Assembly (NCBI GenBank): GCA_020049295.1
Contig: JAIFLC010000175.1
Coordinates: 1 to 32,632, forward strand
Direction of reading: 5' to 3'
Length of the DNA: 32,632 nucleotides
From: Bacteroidota bacterium
GTDB taxonomy: Bacteria; Bacteroidota; Bacteroidia; Bacteroidales; UBA12077
Positions 1 through 8,195 of this stretch are shown piece by piece. Below the pieces are notes generated by a model. That model was not told where the DNA came from and did not search any database. It was given only the letters and a program-made list of their open reading frames with translations. The position numbers and the translations under genes are program-made. The stretch's first letter is position 1. Each line of letters begins with the position of its first letter.

Positions 1-460
1 ACAAAAAAATAAAATGGCAATAATAATATTCTTTTCATATTAGATGGTTTTTGAAGAACAATGAAAAATTCTTAAAAAGATACGCAAGGATTATAGAAAG
101 ATTAACTTAGTGTCTAAGTATTATACTTTCTGTTGTTCATCGAACAAACAGAGGATTCTTCTTTTGCAAGAAGCAAGGCAAAGTGTCAATACAATTAGGG
201 AATTATTATATTTATATAGCAAATAAATACTATATTATTTTTAAAATTAATAATAAATTTAAAAAAAATCAATAATGGGGAATAATTTTATATGAATTAT
301 TTCATACCTTCACTTTTTGGTGTATTATATTCGAAAAAGAAATTTTGAATTTTGTGTGTTTAAAACATATAACACGCAATGCTTTGTAGAATAAAGCATA
401 CAGACGTAATTATTTATTGAAAATTGGTCAAGTAGGGTTTTTAAAGTCCGGTTTAAAAAC
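1..460. other. Non-coding region with several hairpins
   Basis: I find no credible gene here; the longest ATG-started frames are under about 20 codons. The DNA is very AT-rich but holds several inverted repeats. One at 129-152 has a stem of about 10 bp with a single bulge and an ATC loop. A second follows at 158-173 (CTTCTT/AAGAAG, loop TTGC). A third lies at 291-306 (TATGAA/TTCATA) and a fourth at 379-399 (ATGCTTT/AAAGCAT). They may belong to the untranslated end of a gene left of the window or to a small RNA; neither can be decided here. Confidence 0.5.
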
Positions 461-492
461 AAAAAAAGATGAATTAGAAATTCATCTTTTTT
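461..492 (-). terminator. Intrinsic terminator downstream of tRNA-Arg
   Basis: A 14-bp perfect stem (462-475 with 479-492) has a 3-base loop and A/T tracts on both sides. Read on the minus strand it sits just after the tRNA and ends in a run of T. By symmetry it could also stop plus-strand transcripts arriving from the left edge. Confidence 0.8.
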
Positions 493-508
493 GAGTATTA
501 AAATTATG

Positions 509-580
509 TAGCCCCACCAAGAATCGAACTTGGATTTAAAGTTTAGGAAACTTCCGTTCTATCCATTGAACTATGGGGCC
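509..580 (-). tRNA. tRNA-Arg (anticodon CCT)
   Basis: The minus strand folds into a full 72-nt cloverleaf. The acceptor stem is GGCCCCA with TGGGGCT, closing with a G-T pair, and the discriminator is A. The D stem is GTTC/GAAC with an 8-base loop. The anticodon stem GAAGT/ACTTT carries the loop TTCCTAA, giving anticodon CCT, which reads the arginine codon AGG. The T arm is CCAAG/CTTGG with loop TTCGATT. The 3' CCA is not encoded. A strong terminator follows at 461-492. Confidence 0.95.
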
Positions 581-619
581 AAAATAAATAATTACATTAA
601 AAAGTTTTTCATCCAATGA

Positions 620-649
620 GCCCTGCCTACCTGATGGCAGGTATGGGGC
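620..649. repeat. Palindromic GC-rich intergenic hairpin
   Basis: TACCTG and CAGGTA (628-633 and 638-643) form a stem around ATGG, flanked by GCCC and GGGC that can extend it. The GC-rich island in AT-rich spacer DNA resembles the CCTGCC-type palindromes scattered between genes in many Bacteroidota. It lies between the divergent tRNA-Arg and DUF5686 genes. Confidence 0.55.
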
Positions 650-755
650 CTTTATTCTGGCACAAAATTAGGGTTTTTAATCGGATTACCAAACATCAAA
701 TAATAAATCTCCCTTTATAGAGTTTAGGTTAAAGAACAAAAAGATTTAGTGAAAA

Positions 756-786
756 TTTGAAGTAAGAAATTTACTATGTAACTTTT
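756..786 (+). promoter_or_regulatory. Bacteroidota-type promoter for the DUF5686 gene
   Basis: TTTG at 756-759 is followed after exactly 19 bases by TAACTTTT at 779-786, close to the consensus TTTG-N19-TAnnTTTG. Transcription would begin near 793, about 28 bases before the start codon. Confidence 0.6.
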
Positions 787-820
787 CGCTACTGAAAACG
801 TCTTTAGTTTTTAGTAATAA

Positions 821-3451
821 ATGAGAAAAATGATGAAAAAAATTACCCTTTTAGGATTATTATTTCTAAATGCATTCTTTATTAATGCTCAGTGTATCGA
901 AGGTAAAATAATTGATGCAAACAATAATCCCATTCCGTATGCAACCATTTTTTGCAAGGAGATTTCAAAAGGAACGACATCTAATGTTGAAGGATATTAT
1001 AAACTCGATTTACCCAAAGGGGATCATGAAATTGTTGTCCGATATCTGGGATACAAAACAAAAGTACTTACAATCCAATGTGCAAAAAAAACTCAAAACA
1101 TTGATATCGTTTTACAAGAGCAAGCTTTTAAAATACCTGAAGTAAGAATTCTGGCCAGCGGCGAGGATCCTGCATATTCTATTATGCGTAAAGCTGTTGC
1201 AATGAGTTATTATTACTTAAATCAGGTTGAAGAATATAATTGCCGGATTTATCTTAAAGGATCAGGAAAAGCAGTTGAAATACCAAAGATTCTTCAGAAA
1301 ACGTTTAAAAAAGAAGGAATAGAGGAGGGCAAACCAATTGTGATTGAAAATATTACAGACATGCATTTTAAACTGCCTGATATTGTTGAGGAGAATACCG
1401 TGTCTATGAGAAGTACAATGGAGGGAAACGATGTTTCACCAATGGGTTATATAACACTATCCCTATACAATGATATTGACGGAGTAATTTCTCCCCTAAG
1501 CAGAGATGCTTTTGCTTATTACAAATTCCAACTTGCTGCATCATTCTACGATCAGGATTACCTGGTTCATAAAATCAAGATTATTCCTCGCCGCGAGGGA
1601 TATGATTTATATTCGGGACATATCTATATTGTTGAGGGATTCTGGCACTTGCATAGCGCAGAGCTTTTCTTAAAGCAGAAAATGTTTCAAATAAAAATTA
1701 ACCAGGTTTATACTCCTGTTGGCGATGATATTTGGATGCCGGTTAGTCACGATTTTGATATTGAAGCCGGAGTAATGGGAATAAAATTCAAGTTTAAATA
1801 TGTTGCCTCGGTATCAAATTATAAAGTAAAACTAAACTCTAAACTAGATCATTCAGTTTATAGAAACCTATTAGTAGAATCAAAGGAGTATGCCGATGAG
1901 GTTAATAAAATTGAACAACAGCAACAAAAGGAAATTCAGGATCTTGTGAAAAAGGAAAGTTTATCAAAAAAGGAATCACGAAAATTAAAGAAACTTGTTA
2001 AGGAAGATGTTTCTAAATCCATTCCTAAAAAGGAACTCGAAATAAAAGATCATAATCATGTTGATGATAGCGCTGCGTTAAGATCAGTTGAGTATTGGGA
2101 TTCGATTCGGCCCATTCCTCTTACTCTTGATGAATTCGAAGGATACATAGTAAAAGATTCAATTCAGGGTAGAGCTGAAAAGGATTCTGTTTTTAGAGAC
2201 TCTCTTAAACATAAGGATTCTCGGTTTAGTTGGAATAAACTTTTAATGGGAGGTACTTTTAGTTTCGAAAAGGGTCACTCATTCCGATATGGGGGGATTA
2301 TTGACTTTAGTCATATTGATTTTAATACGGTTGATGGACTTAAATATGGAATGGAATTTTCGTATATTCATCAGGCTGATAGTGGTAAGTATTTTAGAAT
2401 TACTCAATTCTCGGATTATGCATTTGCACGGGAACGAATGACAAGTTATTTAGATGTTTTTTACAGATATAATGGACTAAAACGGGCGTATTTAAACCTT
2501 AATGGAGGAAGAAGAACAATTGATTTTAATTCACAAACAGGAATTACCAAAAATCTAAACGCGATAACAACGCTTTTTCTTAAAGAAAATTATCTGAAAT
2601 TATATCAGAAAGATTATGTAAATCTTGGGCATAGAATAGATTTAGCCAATGGACTAGATTTGTTTACCGGATTTGAGTTTGCTAAACGACAGGAACTGAT
2701 TAATCATTCGGATTATAATCTGTATAATCCATTTAAAAAGGAGTATACAACAAATATTCCTCCAGTAAATCAATTTGATCAGGATTTAATAAGTAATCAT
2801 AATGCATCAATTCTTTCTATTAGAGTAAGTTATACACCAGAGTATTATTATACAATTGATGAAGGGATTAAATGGAATTCATATTCACGTTTTCCAACAT
2901 TTGGCCTGAATTATAGAAAAGGGATTAATAATCTTTTTGGTAGCGATGTTAATTATGATCATTTGGAAGTAACAATAAGACAACGAAAAAATATTAGAAG
3001 GGTTGGAACCCTAAACTATAGAATCGCGGCCGGCTCTTTTTTAAATTCAGACAAAGCGTATTTTGCAGATTATAAGCATTTTGGAACAAACTATCCATTT
3101 CTTATTGGCACATCAGAAGAAACACTTTTCAGATTAATCAATTATTATGATTACAGTACAAATAAAAATTATTTTGAAGGGCATGTCTGGTTAGAAAATG
3201 ACAGAATTCTTTTAAAGAGGTTACCCGTTCTGAATAAAACACTAATGAGAGAATTTATTTATGTTAACTATTTATCAACTACAGGCAATTATCCCTATTA
3301 TGAAGTTGGTTATGGACTAAACCAAATTTTTCTGATGTTTAATCTCGAAGTGTTTGCCGGATTTAAAGGATCTTCGCATGAATATACCGGGATAAAGATT
3401 GGAATACCATTCGTTGGTCGTAATGGAAACTCAATAACTATTGGAGGATAG
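821..3451 (+). CDS. DUF5686 / carboxypeptidase-regulatory-like outer-membrane protein
   Basis: This 876-residue protein has a signal peptide at residues 1-23, probably cut after FINA. Next comes a carboxypeptidase-regulatory-like beta-sandwich (about 25-105, with PIPYATIFCK and SNVEGYYKLDLP). The central and C-terminal DUF5686 part ends in a run of alternating aromatic and polar strands typical of an outer-membrane barrel. A lysine/glutamate-rich linker lies near residues 360-400. Family members are Bacteroidota outer-membrane proteins of unknown precise role. The start at 821 is chosen because it follows a good promoter; ATGs at 830 and 833 are also possible and would leave the signal peptide intact. 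The gene appears monocistronic. Confidence 0.85.
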   Translation: MRKMMKKITLLGLLFLNAFFINAQCIEGKIIDANNNPIPYATIFCKEISKGTTSNVEGYYKLDLPKGDHEIVVRYLGYKTKVLTIQCAKKTQNIDIVLQEQAFKIPEVRILASGEDPAYSIMRKAVAMSYYYLNQVEEYNCRIYLKGSGKAVEIPKILQKTFKKEGIEEGKPIVIENITDMHFKLPDIVEENTVSMRSTMEGNDVSPMGYITLSLYNDIDGVISPLSRDAFAYYKFQLAASFYDQDYLVHKIKIIPRREGYDLYSGHIYIVEGFWHLHSAELFLKQKMFQIKINQVYTPVGDDIWMPVSHDFDIEAGVMGIKFKFKYVASVSNYKVKLNSKLDHSVYRNLLVESKEYADEVNKIEQQQQKEIQDLVKKESLSKKESRKLKKLVKEDVSKSIPKKELEIKDHNHVDDSAALRSVEYWDSIRPIPLTLDEFEGYIVKDSIQGRAEKDSVFRDSLKHKDSRFSWNKLLMGGTFSFEKGHSFRYGGIIDFSHIDFNTVDGLKYGMEFSYIHQADSGKYFRITQFSDYAFARERMTSYLDVFYRYNGLKRAYLNLNGGRRTIDFNSQTGITKNLNAITTLFLKENYLKLYQKDYVNLGHRIDLANGLDLFTGFEFAKRQELINHSDYNLYNPFKKEYTTNIPPVNQFDQDLISNHNASILSIRVSYTPEYYYTIDEGIKWNSYSRFPTFGLNYRKGINNLFGSDVNYDHLEVTIRQRKNIRRVGTLNYRIAAGSFLNSDKAYFADYKHFGTNYPFLIGTSEETLFRLINYYDYSTNKNYFEGHVWLENDRILLKRLPVLNKTLMREFIYVNYLSTTGNYPYYEVGYGLNQIFLMFNLEVFAGFKGSSHEYTGIKIGIPFVGRNGNSITIGG

Positions 3452-3473
3452 GGATTTCTGCGCTCGGAATGAC
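3452..3473. repeat. Fragment resembling a dispersed Bacteroidota intergenic repeat
   Basis: Directly after the stop codon of the DUF5686 gene, the minus strand reads GTCATTCCGAGCGCAG followed by AAATCC. This resembles one arm of the GTCATTCCGAGCG...GGAATC repeat common between genes in Bacteroidota. The second arm is not seen, so this is a half element or remnant. Confidence 0.5.
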
Positions 3474-3522
3474 TTAATGTTGTTTTGCTAACCATTTAAC
3501 CGATAGATTTGTTCTATATTAT

Positions 3523-3582
3523 GACCCCGCAGGGGTCCGAACTATTAACCGACATTAGATAAAGATACCGCAACGAGGTTGC
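3523..3582. repeat. Pair of short GC-rich palindromes
   Basis: Two perfect small hairpins lie close together: GACCCC-GCA-GGGGTC at 3523-3537 and GCAAC-GAG-GTTGC at 3570-3582. Both stand out in AT-rich spacer DNA. Neither is followed by a clear T run, so they look more like repetitive palindromes than terminators, though they may stop transcripts from the upstream gene. Confidence 0.5.
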
Positions 3583-3666
3583 TTTAATAATTATAAAAAC
3601 CTCTTGTTACAAAGATCCTTATTCACAGTTAGAATCAACAATAGGTAAACCAAATCAAAGCACCAT

Positions 3667-3696
3667 TTTGTCTCCCAAATCTTTTTATTACTTTTA
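3667..3696 (+). promoter_or_regulatory. Bacteroidota-type promoter for the cvpA-like gene
   Basis: TTTG at 3667-3670 and TACTTTTA at 3689-3696 are separated by 18 bases, one off the usual spacing. The predicted transcription start near 3703 is about 20 bases before the ATG at 3723. Confidence 0.5.
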
Positions 3697-3722
3697 CACT
3701 TTCTAATCCGAAATTGTAAAAT

Positions 3723-4256
3723 ATGAATACTATCGATATTGTTTTTATCGTATTATTTATCTGGAGTATTTACAGAGGATATACAAAGGGCTTTATTATT
3801 CAATTGGCTACACTTGTCGGATTGTTACTTGGAATTTATGGAGCGCTCAAATTTTCAGATTTTACTGCAAGTATACTTGCAAATAGAATGGATATTAATG
3901 AACAGACTCTTTCAATTCTGTCATTTGCTTTAACTTTTTTAATTATACTGGTGATAGTAATTCTTATAGCAAAACTTATTGAAAAATTTACCGAAGCCAT
4001 TGAGCTTAGCCTTGTAAATAAGTTGCTTGGTGTTTTATTGTCAATGCTAAAAATGGCTTTTATTATAAGTGTTATTTTGGTTTTAGTAAATAAAGCAGAC
4101 AACAAATACAATTTAATTTCAAATAACACCAAAGAAAAATCATTATTATACAAACCTTTGTCTAATTTTGCACCCATCATTTTTCCTTATCTGAAATTTG
4201 ATAAGATTAGAGAAAAGTTCGAAGAAAAGAAAAACGAAACAGAAGGATATATTTAA
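3723..4256 (+). CDS. CvpA family inner-membrane protein
   Basis: This 177-residue protein matches the CvpA (colicin V production) family in length and layout. An N-terminal hydrophobic stretch contains the family-like sequence RGYTKGFI followed by a glycine-rich helix. Two further membrane segments lie near residues 60-85 and 98-120, and the tail is charged and soluble. CvpA proteins are inner-membrane proteins linked to colicin V export and envelope stress; the molecular function is not settled. The gene lies 35 bases before the PLP-enzyme gene and may be cotranscribed with it. Confidence 0.8.
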   Translation: MNTIDIVFIVLFIWSIYRGYTKGFIIQLATLVGLLLGIYGALKFSDFTASILANRMDINEQTLSILSFALTFLIILVIVILIAKLIEKFTEAIELSLVNKLLGVLLSMLKMAFIISVILVLVNKADNKYNLISNNTKEKSLLYKPLSNFAPIIFPYLKFDKIREKFEEKKNETEGYI

Positions 4257-4291
4257 TATACATAAAAAACATTAATTAATTTAATAATACA

Positions 4292-5473
4292 ATGGATACA
4301 AAAAACGCAGGATTTAACACAAAACTTATTCATGCCGGTGATTTTCATGATGAATATGGAAGTGCAGTAACACCAATTTACCAAACATCAACCTTTGCTT
4401 TTAAAAATGCACAGCATGGTGCCGATTTATTTGCAGGAAAAGAAAAAGGGTTTATATATACACGAATTGGAAATCCAACAATTGGAGCATTAGAAAACAA
4501 ACTTGCCGAACTTGAAAATGGTTGCGGCGGAATTGCATTAGCATCAGGAATGGCTGCTGTAACTACCGTATATATGACATTCCTTGGTCAGGGTCAACAC
4601 ATTATTTGTACAAGTGCTGTTTATGGTCCTAGTCGTGCAGTATTAGAATCTCATTTTGCTAAATTTGGAGTTGAGTCAACATTTGTAGATTCTTCAAATT
4701 TAAAAGAAATTGAAGATGCTATTCGTCCGAATACAAAACTATTGTATTTGGAAACACCTGCTAATCCTACAATGGCATTAACTGATATTAAAAAAGCTTC
4801 AGAAATAGCACATAAACATAACATTATTGTTGTTGTTGACAATACTTTCAGCAGTCCATATTTACAAAAACCACTTGATTTAGGTGCTGATGTTTCATTA
4901 CATTCATTAACCAAGTTTATTAATGGTCATGCCGATATAGTTGGAGGAGCTTTAATTGCAAAAGATCCGGAAATTTATGCAAAACTTCGCAAAACAATGG
5001 TTTACATGGGTGGCAATATGGATCCTCATCAGGCTTACCTGGTTATTCGTGGTGTAAAAACCTTGACATTACGAATTGATCGTGCTCAGGAAAATGCGAT
5101 GAAAGTTGCTGATTATTTAGAGAAACATCCCAAAGTAGCATGGGTAAAATATCCAGGATTAAAATCATTTCCACAATACGAATTAGCAAAAGAGCAAATG
5201 AAAGGTCCGGGAGCAATGATAAGCTTTGAACTAAAAGGAGGATATGAAGCAGGTGTTACTTTAATGGACAACGTACATTTAGCATTATTAGCTGTTTCAT
5301 TGGGAGGCGTTGAATCATTAATTCAACATCCTGCATCAATGACTCATGCTGGCGTTCCAAAAGAAGCACGATTACAGGCGAATATTACCGAGGGACTTGT
5401 TCGTTATGCTGTAGGTATCGAAAACGTAGAAGATATTATTGCTGATCTGGATCATGCTTTAGCAAAAATTTAA
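4292..5473 (+). CDS. Cys/Met-metabolism PLP enzyme, methionine gamma-lyase-like
   Basis: This 393-residue protein is a full-length member of the Cys/Met PLP-dependent family. The PLP lysine is K208 in SLTKFINGH. The phosphate-binding YTR of the partner subunit is at 56-58 (YTRIGNPT), the ring-stacking tyrosine is Y111, the PLP aspartate is D183, and a carboxylate-binding arginine lies in GLVRYAVG. Length and local sequence (DLFAGKEKGF, QHPASMTH) fit methionine gamma-lyase or cystathionine gamma-lyase better than the longer O-acetylhomoserine sulfhydrylases. The cysteine that follows the tyrosine-glycine in well-studied methionine gamma-lyases (YGC) is proline here (YGP). The substrate is therefore open: methionine, cystathionine, homocysteine or O-acyl-homoserine. 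Confidence 0.8.
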   Translation: MDTKNAGFNTKLIHAGDFHDEYGSAVTPIYQTSTFAFKNAQHGADLFAGKEKGFIYTRIGNPTIGALENKLAELENGCGGIALASGMAAVTTVYMTFLGQGQHIICTSAVYGPSRAVLESHFAKFGVESTFVDSSNLKEIEDAIRPNTKLLYLETPANPTMALTDIKKASEIAHKHNIIVVVDNTFSSPYLQKPLDLGADVSLHSLTKFINGHADIVGGALIAKDPEIYAKLRKTMVYMGGNMDPHQAYLVIRGVKTLTLRIDRAQENAMKVADYLEKHPKVAWVKYPGLKSFPQYELAKEQMKGPGAMISFELKGGYEAGVTLMDNVHLALLAVSLGGVESLIQHPASMTHAGVPKEARLQANITEGLVRYAVGIENVEDIIADLDHALAKI

Positions 5474-5486
5474 GAATTTAACGGAT

Positions 5487-5570
5487 TGTCAAGCTGAGCC
5501 AGTCGAAGCGTGAAGTGGCGCAAGTCGTGTTAGACAAGCCTGCCTGACGGGAGTCAGGCTCAACATGACA
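5487..5570. repeat. 84-bp palindromic intergenic element
   Basis: The ends are near-perfect inverted repeats: 5487-5500 (TGTCAAGCTGAGCC) pairs with 5557-5570 at 12 of 14 positions. Inside is a perfect stem-loop, GCCTGAC at 5542-5548 and GTCAGGC at 5553-5559 with loop GGGA. The left end followed by GTCGAAGC resembles the dispersed TGTCATGCTGAGC...GTCGAAGC repeat found in many Bacteroidota. It fills most of the gap between the PLP-enzyme gene and tyrS and could act as an RNA hairpin or weak terminator. Confidence 0.7.
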
Positions 5571-5593
5571 GTTCAATAAAAACAAAGGATACA

Positions 5594-6871
5594 ATGAATT
5601 TTGTTGAGGAATTAAAGTGGAGAGGCATGATCCATGATGTTATGCCCGGATCAGAGGAACAATTTCAAAAAGAAATGACATCGGCATATATTGGATTTGA
5701 TCCAACAGCCGATTCTCTGCATATTGGTAGTCTGGTACAAATAATGATTTTAGTACACTTGCAACGCAGTGGCCATAAACCCTATGCTCTTGTTGGTGGC
5801 GCTACCGGAATGGTTGGAGATCCTTCCGGAAGATCGGAGGAAAGAAATCTGCTTTCAAAAGAGGTGCTTGAGTTTAATCTTGCAGGAATAAAGAAACAAT
5901 TGGAGAAATTTCTTGATTTTAATTGTGGAGCCAATTCTGCCGTAATGGTAAATAACTACGATTGGTTTAAGCAATATAATTTTCTTGATTTTATTCGTGA
6001 TGTGGGTAAGCATATAACAGTAAACTATATGCTAGCCAAAGATTCTGTTCAAAAAAGACTCGAAAGTGGAATGTCGTTCACAGAGTTTACATACCAATTG
6101 GTGCAGGGATATGATTTTTACCATTTGTATAAAAATCATAATTGTAAGGTTCAGCTGGGAGGATCTGATCAATGGGGAAACATTGTAACAGGAACAGAGT
6201 TAATTCGTCGTATGGATGGCGGACAGGCTTGGGCTATTACAACTCCACTTATTAAAAAGGCAGATGGTTCTAAATTTGGCAAAACAGCCGAAGGGAATGT
6301 ATGGCTCGATCCCGAAAGAACATCCCCATACAAATTCTATCAATACTGGATTAATGCTTCTGATGAGGATGCAGAAAACTATATAAAAATTTTTACACTT
6401 TTATCGAAAGAAGAAGTAGAAAAATTAATCGAAGAACACAAGCAGGCACCACATTTACGCATTTTACAAAAACGTTTGGCAGAAGAAGTAACAACGCTTG
6501 TTCACTCAAAAGAAGATTTGCAATCAGCCATTGAAGCATCCGATATTTTATTCGGAAAAGGAACAACGGAATCACTGCAAAGAATGGACGAAAAAACGAT
6601 TCTCTCTGTATTCGAAGGAGTTCCTATGTTTGATGTTGAAAAATCAAAAATTGCTGCAGGAATTAACGTACTCGATTTACTAGCTATTGATACACAAATA
6701 TTCCCTTCCAAAGGGGAGTTGCGCAGAACAATTCAGGGTGGAGGAGTAAGTATAAATAAGCAAAAAATAGAGGGTGAAGAAATAACCATTAATACAGATC
6801 GTTTATTAAATGGAAAATATATACTTGTTCAAAAAGGAAAGAAAAACTATTATTTAATTAAAGCAATTTAA
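5594..6871 (+). CDS. tyrS: Tyrosyl-tRNA synthetase
   Basis: TyrS attaches tyrosine to tRNA-Tyr. All class I landmarks of the bacterial enzyme are present in 425 residues. HIGS at 43-46 is the HIGH motif, and KFGKT at 227-231 is the KMSKS equivalent. The tyrosine-pocket segments [12 protein letters not shown] and GGSDQWGNI are intact. An S4-like RNA-binding domain fills the last 60 or so residues. An AAAGGA sequence at 5584-5589 may serve as ribosome-binding site. The next gene begins three bases after its stop, so tyrS heads or joins a tightly packed run with three envelope-related membrane-protein genes. Confidence 0.97.
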   Translation: MNFVEELKWRGMIHDVMPGSEEQFQKEMTSAYIGFDPTADSLHIGSLVQIMILVHLQRSGHKPYALVGGATGMVGDPSGRSEERNLLSKEVLEFNLAGIKKQLEKFLDFNCGANSAVMVNNYDWFKQYNFLDFIRDVGKHITVNYMLAKDSVQKRLESGMSFTEFTYQLVQGYDFYHLYKNHNCKVQLGGSDQWGNIVTGTELIRRMDGGQAWAITTPLIKKADGSKFGKTAEGNVWLDPERTSPYKFYQYWINASDEDAENYIKIFTLLSKEEVEKLIEEHKQAPHLRILQKRLAEEVTTLVHSKEDLQSAIEASDILFGKGTTESLQRMDEKTILSVFEGVPMFDVEKSKIAAGINVLDLLAIDTQIFPSKGELRRTIQGGGVSINKQKIEGEEITINTDRLLNGKYILVQKGKKNYYLIKAI

Positions 6872-6874
6872 AAC

Positions 6875-7285
6875 ATGGCACGAATAATCATTAGTCGAAA
6901 AAAAGAATGGTCGAACAGAGCCCGTAAATTTGGAGTTTATGTTGATGGCGAAAAAAAAGAAACCATTTTAAATGGCGAGATAAAAGACGTTGAAGTACCT
7001 GCAGGCAAGCATAAGATAATGTTTAAGGTTGATTGGTGCAGCAGTCCTGAGCTGGAGATTGATGTAAAAGAGGAAAAATCAAAAACAGTTGAAGTTTCGG
7101 GTTTTAAAGCAAACGCCTGGTTATTGATAGCAATGTATGTTGTTCTTGGTATTTATTTCATTTCAGAGTTTTTCCTACAACAACGATTTAAAGTAGTTAT
7201 GTATCTGGTTTTCCCAATAGCATTAGCATATATTTATTATCTAACACTTGGCAGGAAAAAATATCTCGAAGTAAAGGAGCTTTAA
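6875..7285 (+). CDS. Small membrane protein of unknown function with beta-rich N-terminal domain
   Basis: I do not recognise this 136-residue protein. Residues 1-75 form a basic, beta-rich segment. VYVDGEKK followed by VEVPAGKHKI resembles the pattern of PEGA-type surface domains, in which a short strand pair ends in a G-x-H/Y turn, but the match is weak. Two hydrophobic helices follow, near 80-98 and 105-126, then a charged tail. The gene starts three bases after tyrS and stops ten bases before the Wzz-like gene, so cotranscription is likely. It is probably an inner-membrane protein. Confidence 0.7.
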   Translation: MARIIISRKKEWSNRARKFGVYVDGEKKETILNGEIKDVEVPAGKHKIMFKVDWCSSPELEIDVKEEKSKTVEVSGFKANAWLLIAMYVVLGIYFISEFFLQQRFKVVMYLVFPIALAYIYYLTLGRKKYLEVKEL

Positions 7286-7295
7286 GCAAAAAACA

Positions 7296-8192
7296 ATGAG
7301 TTTGCAGAATCAATCATATAATTTCAATTCTATGGATATTATTCGGTTTGTATTTAAACACAAATGGCCAATAATTTTTGTAACCATTTTTGCAGCAATT
7401 GCTTCGGTAATTGTATCGTATATGATAACTCCAAAATTCAAATCTTCGGTAATTTTATTTCCAAAAACACAAGTTTCTGCTTCTCAGGCTTTAAATACTT
7501 CAGAGTTGATAAATACCGATAATCATATCATGAATTTTGGTGATGAGGAAGCAACAGAACAATTAATACAAACGCTTTATTCAGAAGAAATCCGTTTTAA
7601 AATAATCGAAAAATTCAATCTTCTGCATCATTATAAAATTGATGAAAAAGGAGGATACCCAATGACAAAGCTTCATGAAATATTTTCAAAAAATATAAGG
7701 TTTAGGCGTACCGAATATATGGCTATTCAAATTGAGGTTATGGATACCGATGCACAAATGGCAGCCAATATTGCTAATGAAATAGCTGTATTGCTTGATT
7801 CCACATTAAATGAAATGCAACGCAATGTGGCTATAGAAATATTTAAAATGGTTGATAATCAGCATAAAAACCTACAAGAAGAAATAAAGCAGATTGAAGA
7901 ATCTCTAATGAATACGAACAAATCAGAACCACTATATATTTCACTAACCGAGCAACTGATAAACGAAAACAAACGATTAAGTGAGATGAAATCGAAGTTG
8001 GTTGAGGCCGAAGTTAATGCCAGTCAGAATTTGCCACGAAAATTTATTGTTGCCAATGCATATGCAGCTGAAAAAAAGGCTTATCCAGTACGATGGTTAA
8101 TTTGTTCTGTTTCGACAATGTCTGCTTTTATTTTTGCGGTTTTACTAATGTTATTCCTCGAAAAATACAAAGACCTTTTTAAATTTAATTAA
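7296..8192 (+). CDS. Wzz-like chain-length determinant protein
   Basis: This 298-residue protein has the architecture of polysaccharide co-polymerases of the Wzz/Wzc N-terminal family. A first membrane helix lies at about residues 24-46 (after KHKW), then a large periplasmic part with a coiled-coil segment near 180-240. A second membrane helix follows at about 267-290, with a short charged end. There is no C-terminal tyrosine kinase domain, so it resembles Wzz rather than Wzc. Such proteins set the length of surface polysaccharide chains. The next gene encodes an O-antigen ligase/polymerase-like protein, supporting a role in surface-glycan assembly, although no sugar-handling genes are adjacent. 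Confidence 0.8.
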   Translation: MSLQNQSYNFNSMDIIRFVFKHKWPIIFVTIFAAIASVIVSYMITPKFKSSVILFPKTQVSASQALNTSELINTDNHIMNFGDEEATEQLIQTLYSEEIRFKIIEKFNLLHHYKIDEKGGYPMTKLHEIFSKNIRFRRTEYMAIQIEVMDTDAQMAANIANEIAVLLDSTLNEMQRNVAIEIFKMVDNQHKNLQEEIKQIEESLMNTNKSEPLYISLTEQLINENKRLSEMKSKLVEAEVNASQNLPRKFIVANAYAAEKKAYPVRWLICSVSTMSAFIFAVLLMLFLEKYKDLFKFN

Positions 8193-8195
8193 GAT

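Noticed and set aside
3310-3495. 61-codon minus-strand frame across the end of the DUF5686 gene
   Set aside because: It is created by antisense reading of the gene end and the repeat fragment; no start signal or homology.
3836-4180. 114-codon minus-strand frame inside the cvpA-like gene
   Set aside because: It is a mirror of the hydrophobic codons of the CvpA protein; no independent support.
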